DNA of 64,000 bases from Pelosinus baikalensis (GTDB lineage: Bacteria; Bacillota; Negativicutes; DSM-13327): assembly GCF_020819555.1 (NCBI RefSeq), contig NZ_JAJHJB010000002.1, positions 186,001 through 250,000 on the forward strand, written 5' to 3'. The translations under genes and the position numbers were made by a program. Shown here in pieces: positions 60,264-64,000 of this stretch (its first letter is position 1; every line of letters starts with the position of its first letter). A model generated the notes under the pieces. The model was given only the letters and a program-made list of their open reading frames with translations, was not told where the DNA came from and did no database searches.

Positions 60264-61664
60264 TTATCCTTTAAATCCTAGAGCTTTCAGCAAAGCTCGT
60301 GCTTTATCCAATGTTTCTATGTACTCAAGTTCTGGAACGGAGTCAGCAACAATCCCTCCGCCAACTTGAAAATATGCCTGTCCCCCTTGTATAACAATCG
60401 TTCGTATAACAATATTTAAATCAGCATCACCATTAAAATCAATATAACCAATAGAACCTGTATAAATTCCCCGTTTTACCGGCTCTAATTCATCTATAAT
60501 TTCCATAGCCCTAACCTTTGGCGCCCCTGTGATAGAGCCCCCTGGAAAGGATGCCATGACAGCATCTAAAATACCTTTATCTTTGGTTAATTCTCCTGCC
60601 ACTGTCGACACCAAATGAAAGACAGTAGGATATTCTTCTAATCGAATTAGATTGGGTACACAAACGCTGCCAAATTCACAGACACGCCCCAAGTCATTAC
60701 GCTCCAGATCAATGATCATGACCAATTCTGCCTGGTCCTTCTCACTAGCCAAAAGCTCCTGCCTTAATTGACTGTCAGAGTGTTTATCACTGCCTCTAGG
60801 TCTTGTCCCTTTAATGGGTCTTGTTTCAATCCTTCTATCTTCTAATCGTAAGTATCGCTCAGGTGAAGTACTTGCTACCACCACCTCGCCAAAGTTCAAA
60901 TAAGAAGCAAAAGGCGCAGGATTAATATGTCGTAGATATCGATATAGCTCGAAAGGAGACACCGTCAAATCCGCTGAAAATCGTTGAGATACATTAACTT
61001 GAAAAATATCACCTGCGCCAATATATGCAATGGCTTTCTCCACCATGCTGCAATAGGATTCTTTGGTAAAATGGGACGTATAAGTACCTTGCGCTATCGG
61101 TTGGCGAGGTACGTCTAAAAAAGAAGCTTGCTGCATCAGTTCAATCCATTCCTCAATGCGGCGATTGGCTCTACCTATCCTTTCCTTCTCATTTTTTTCT
61201 GGAAAACCTGTAGATGCAATATATGTTTTTTTCTCATGTTGATCAAAGATAAGTATGGTGTCATAAAAACCAAAACAGCAATCAGGCAGATTCTTGTTCT
61301 TATGCTCATTCTTCGCTATATCTTCCAGTAAATATCCCATCTCATAGCCAAAGTATCCCATAATCCCACCGGCTAGAGGTGGATAGTGGGGAAGCTTTTC
61401 CGTAGAATATTGAGCTAATAATTCTTTCAAAATTGTAAAAGCGTTCCCTGCTACGCTGCGTCTTCCTGCATCATCCTGAATCGTAATCCTAGCATCTTTA
61501 CTGGTAAATAATAAAAAAGGATCTCTACCAATAAAGGAGTATCTGCCCATATTTTCAACATCCATAGCACTGTCTAAGAAGACACTATTCTCCTCATTCG
61601 AGAACAATGCATACACTTCTTCAGCAGAGTAATCAGATGTAATCTCACGAAGTATTGGTTTCAC
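60264..61664 (-). CDS. pabB: Aminodeoxychorismate synthase component I
   Basis: The 466-residue enzyme adds ammonia to chorismate with PabA. It starts at a GTG that overlaps the pabA stop (TAGTG). The N-terminal part resembles the TrpE-type fold; the C-terminal chorismate-binding domain has DIFQVNVSQRFSAD, RPIKGTRPRGSD, ELVMIDLERNDLGRV, and FPGGSITGAPKVRAMEIIDE. The KGTRPRG stretch and PIKGT start match PabB rather than TrpE, whose consensus reads PIAGTRPRG. The neighbours confirm folate. Confidence 0.93.
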   Translation of the reverse strand: MKPILREITSDYSAEEVYALFSNEENSVFLDSAMDVENMGRYSFIGRDPFLLFTSKDARITIQDDAGRRSVAGNAFTILKELLAQYSTEKLPHYPPLAGGIMGYFGYEMGYLLEDIAKNEHKNKNLPDCCFGFYDTILIFDQHEKKTYIASTGFPEKNEKERIGRANRRIEEWIELMQQASFLDVPRQPIAQGTYTSHFTKESYCSMVEKAIAYIGAGDIFQVNVSQRFSADLTVSPFELYRYLRHINPAPFASYLNFGEVVVASTSPERYLRLEDRRIETRPIKGTRPRGSDKHSDSQLRQELLASEKDQAELVMIIDLERNDLGRVCEFGSVCVPNLIRLEEYPTVFHLVSTVAGELTKDKGILDAVMASFPGGSITGAPKVRAMEIIDELEPVKRGIYTGSIGYIDFNGDADLNIVIRTIVIQGGQAYFQVGGGIVADSVPELEYIETLDKARALLKALGFKG

Positions 61665-62239
61665 TATATGATTCCTCTCATATCTAGAAAGTTTTGTAGC
61701 ATACTGTGCCCATGTTCCGTTAATATGGATTCTGGATGAAATTGTACTCCCTCAATAGCATATTCTTTATGCCGCACTCCCATAATTTCGCCTTGCTTTG
61801 TTTCTGCCGTAACTGTAAAACACTCGGGCAATGTTTCCCGTTTTAAAATCAAAGAGTGATAGCGAGTAGCTCGCACAGGACTGGTAAGGCCTTTAAAAAT
61901 ACCTTTGCCATCATGACAAACGATAGAAGTTTTACCATGTACCAGCCGTTCTGCCCTTATGACGTCGCCGCCAAATACCTGACCGATAGCCTGATGTCCC
62001 AGACATACACCTAATATAGGTATAATGCCTTTAAAGTGCTGGATTGTTTGCAAACTAATACCGGCTTCATTGGGAGTACAAGGCCCTGGTGAGATTAAAA
62101 TATGACTAGGTGATAACATCTGGATCTCAGAAATAGTAATCTTATCATTACGTACTACTTGGATTTCCTGTCCCAATTCACCAAGATATTGCACCAAATT
62201 ATACACAAAGGAATCATAATTATCTATTACAAGAATCAT
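61664..62239 (-). CDS. pabA: Aminodeoxychorismate/anthranilate synthase glutamine amidotransferase
   Basis: The ATG at 62239 (MILVIDNYDSF) follows GGAGG. The 191-residue class I glutamine amidotransferase has the nucleophile Cys in LGVCLGHQAIG, the catalytic His in GVQFHPESILT and Glu beside it, with the oxyanion region SPGPCTPNEAG. It provides ammonia to PabB. Similar proteins serve both folate and tryptophan; the gene coupling to pabB favours folate first. Confidence 0.93.
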   Translation of the reverse strand: MILVIDNYDSFVYNLVQYLGELGQEIQVVRNDKITISEIQMLSPSHILISPGPCTPNEAGISLQTIQHFKGIIPILGVCLGHQAIGQVFGGDVIRAERLVHGKTSIVCHDGKGIFKGLTSPVRATRYHSLILKRETLPECFTVTAETKQGEIMGVRHKEYAIEGVQFHPESILTEHGHSMLQNFLDMRGII

Positions 62240-62314
62240 TAGTGCCTCCATCCTAACTTTGTTCAAAAGCTATTCCACTTCTATGTCTATTATGACATAA
62301 AACTTCATGATTTC

Positions 62315-62347
62315 AAAAAAAAATAACCTGATGGAAGTTCAGGTTAC
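62315..62347 (-). terminator. Terminator after the 3D-domain gene
   Basis: On the minus strand GTAACCTGA-ACTTCCA-TCAGGTTA is followed by nine T. It ends 14 bp after the stop. Confidence 0.92.
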
Positions 62348-62360
62348 TTTGTATTTCTCC

Positions 62361-63263
62361 TCATTCTTTTGGGGTGTTTACCACATATACTTTTACCGGT
62401 TTTATGCCAAACTCAGTGGCTTTTTCCCGATTCATTATGGCGATATCAATTCGATTTCCTTTAATAGCGCCACCAGTATCTTCCGCTACTGCATATTCAC
62501 CATGTCCATCCGGATACTCAACATATAAACGTGAACCTAAGGGAATCACCTTTGGATCTACAGCAACTACTCCTGGGCGAATAGTTGTTCCTAAATAGGT
62601 TTTGTCACCCCACTGATCGTTATCTAAAGGACCTGGAGAATAGGCAGTTGCTTTAATATCCAAAACTTTTTCATATTTACTAGGCGCATTACCTGATTGC
62701 TTTTTCTCGGTATCTGGCTTTGCTGTAGAATCCTCCTGTGGTTTTTGAAAATTACGTTCTGCTTTTTCTTGTTTATCTTTATTTCCTTCAAGAGCAGACG
62801 GTGAAGGGGCTCTCTTATGGTTTTGTTGATTGTCTGAACTCGGTCTTGTGGAAGCATCTTTTTCCTTAGAAGCTAAAGTATTTGATGGATGAGAAGGATT
62901 TGTCACGGGTGGATCAGCTTTATTAGCAGGATTCTTTGCTTTACCTTGATGGATTGGCGGCTGGGAAGTCCCTGTTAGGATTTTATTACTCTTAAGGTTT
63001 TGTCTAATCGTATGCTTTACTTCACTGCTACTCACTTTACCTTTCTTCCCTACCAGGCTTTTTGTTCGATTCTCATTTTCCATTTGTTGCGCACTGGCAT
63101 CTCGAGTATTACCAATATTAGACTTAACAGCTGCTTGAGCAGTTGAAACGGGTATACCTGGTAATAATGCTGACGACATCAGAATAGCTCCTGCGAATGC
63201 CGCTGCAATGTGTTTATATCTTCTCTTAAAATGTACAATGCGCTTATGAGCCGTATGCTTCAT
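62361..63263 (-). CDS. Secreted 3D-domain (RpfB/YuiC-like) cell-wall protein
   Basis: The ATG at 63263 (MKHTAHKR) follows AAGGAGG. The 300-residue protein has a signal peptide (about 18-45), a long low-complexity Lys/Gln/Ser/Pro linker (about 60-205) and a C-terminal 3D domain: ATAYSPGPLDNDQWGD, GVVAVDPKVIPLGSRLYVEY and AEDTGGAIKGNRIDIAI, with the three Asp that name the family. The domain is found in lytic transglycosylase-like proteins of the cell wall and germination proteins. It lacks the G5 domain of YabE-type proteins. The linker suggests a flexible stalk across the envelope. Confidence 0.87.
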   Translation of the reverse strand: MKHTAHKRIVHFKRRYKHIAAAFAGAILMSSALLPGIPVSTAQAAVKSNIGNTRDASAQQMENENRTKSLVGKKGKVSSSEVKHTIRQNLKSNKILTGTSQPPIHQGKAKNPANKADPPVTNPSHPSNTLASKEKDASTRPSSDNQQNHKRAPSPSALEGNKDKQEKAERNFQKPQEDSTAKPDTEKKQSGNAPSKYEKVLDIKATAYSPGPLDNDQWGDKTYLGTTIRPGVVAVDPKVIPLGSRLYVEYPDGHGEYAVAEDTGGAIKGNRIDIAIMNREKATEFGIKPVKVYVVNTPKE

Positions 63264-63340
63264 CTGGACTGCCTCCTTTATGAGGTTATTATCCATAGTA
63301 TTTACTGATTATTTTCTGGCATTCCAAGAATTTTCAGGAA

Positions 63341-63379
63341 AAAATACAGATGCTCCATTGATTATTCATAGAGCATCTG
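63341..63379 (-). terminator. Terminator after galT
   Basis: On the minus strand AGATGCTC pairs with GAGCATCT over a 15-nt loop and is followed by GTATTTTTTCC. It lies 8 bp past the stop of the galT frame. Confidence 0.85.
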
Positions 63380-63386
63380 AGTCTTC

Positions 63387-64000
63387 TTACATTGGATTTA
63401 CTTGTTGTATAAATTTTTTAAAAGCATTCATTCCTTGTTCATTTCTTTTAAAAACACCAGCATCCTCTAGAACACGCATGAATTTGGCCGTTACTTCTTT
63501 TTTTATAATTTCCCCAATATTATCCTGATTTACCTGCTCTTTATACTTTTGCTGCAACTGTTCTCCCCAAAACCTATGATACTCTGCAATTTTGTTTTCT
63601 TTACCTAATACATACTTTTCTACTTCTTGCAACTCTGGAATAAGTCTTGCAGGCAAAACTGCTAATCCCATCACTTCAATTAAGCCAATATTCTCTTTTT
63701 TTATATGCTGCACATCGCTGTGAGGATGAAAAATTCCTAAGACATGTTCGTCACTGGTACGATTATTGCGTAGTACAAGATCCAATTCCAGTACATCATA
63801 CCGCTTTCTAGCTATGGGTGTAATCGTATTATGTGGCGTTTTTCCTGTATATGCATAAATATCTGCAGTTGGATCATCATATTCTCTCCAAGACTCTAGA
63901 ATACAGTTAGCAGCAGCTACCAACTCCTCAGCCTTTTCACTTCTTAAACGAATAACAGACATGGGCCATTTCACAATTGCACCTTTCACATTGGGGAACA
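63387..64000 (-). CDS. galT: UDP-glucose-hexose-1-phosphate uridylyltransferase, C-terminal part (cut by window edge)
   Basis: The frame is open through the right edge and covers the last 200 or so residues. It has the sequence of the Firmicute-type (class II) GalT C-terminus: TGKTPHNTITPIARKRYDVL, LDLVLRNNRTSDEHVLG, then FHPHSDVQHIKKENIGLIEV and MGLAVLPARLIPELQEVEKY. GalT transfers UMP between glucose-1-phosphate and galactose-1-phosphate in the Leloir pathway. The upstream part lies outside the window, so galK/galE cannot be checked. Confidence 0.85.
   Translation of the reverse strand, partial: FPNVKGAIVKWPMSVIRLRSEKAEELVAAANCILESWREYDDPTADIYAYTGKTPHNTITPIARKRYDVLELDLVLRNNRTSDEHVLGIFHPHSDVQHIKKENIGLIEVMGLAVLPARLIPELQEVEKYVLGKENKIAEYHRFWGEQLQQKYKEQVNQDNIGEIIKKEVTAKFMRVLEDAGVFKRNEQGMNAFKKFIQQVNPM

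Overview
This window reads as a chromosomal segment of an endospore-forming, flagellated diderm Firmicute, most like the Negativicutes (Sporomusaceae, Pelosinus/Sporomusa type; an inference from gene content, not a database match). The left third keeps the gene order of the Bacillus spoIIID-mbl-flhO-flhP / spoIIQ-spoIID-murA-ywmB / atp neighbourhood. The flagellar rod genes are followed by flgA, a P-ring chaperone gene needed only where a flagellum crosses an outer membrane.

Layout: (1) 1-8 kb, minus strand: murA, spoIID, spoIIQ-like, spoIIID, mbl, flgF, flgG, flgA (cut by the edge), with ywmB upstream. (2) 7.9-15 kb: complete F1Fo ATP synthase operon atpZ-I-B-E-F-H-A-G-D-C. (3) 15.3-18.9 kb: envelope glycan precursor genes wecB and wecA/tagO, a double-domain MazG-like protein and dCMP deaminase. 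(4) 19.2-20.9 kb, plus strand: an Lrp/AsnC regulator translationally coupled to a PLP aminotransferase. (5) 21.1-27.5 kb: branched-chain amino acid operon ilvN-ilvC-leuA-leuB-ilvB behind a leader holding a ykkC-class aptamer, most likely the ppGpp type. (6) 28-30.1 kb: a chemoreceptor joined at its C-terminus to a TRAP-type DctP solute-binding domain, broken by a frameshift. (7) 30.2-41 kb: a carbonic anhydrase remnant and a sugar-acid catabolic cluster (GntP permease, Zn-dehydrogenase, two FGGY kinases, two D-2-hydroxyacid dehydrogenases, HAD phosphatase) with a divergent RpiR regulator. (8) 41-53.7 kb: accessory genes (SGNH hydrolase, PpnP, sensor kinase/GNAT/racemase group, topoisomerase III, BFD-like protein, SDR epimerase, a 51-residue membrane protein, two secreted proteins, an AbrB-type permease). 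(9) 53.8-59.1 kb: vitamin B6 salvage pair (ECF S component, pyridoxal kinase) and a glycine betaine/proline ABC transporter controlled by a BusR-like regulator with a clear bipartite operator. (10) 59.4-64 kb: folate genes pabA-pabB-pabC, a 3D-domain cell-wall protein and a cut galT.

An approximately 92-bp structured intergenic repeat (five full copies, all in one orientation, plus a short copy and two relatives) is scattered through the window. I see no rRNA, tRNA, CRISPR array, prophage or transposase. The observations most worth follow-up are the BusR operator over the opuC promoter, the chemoreceptor-DctP fusion, the dispersed repeat family, the ppGpp-type leader and the duplicated kinase/dehydrogenase modules in the sugar-acid cluster.
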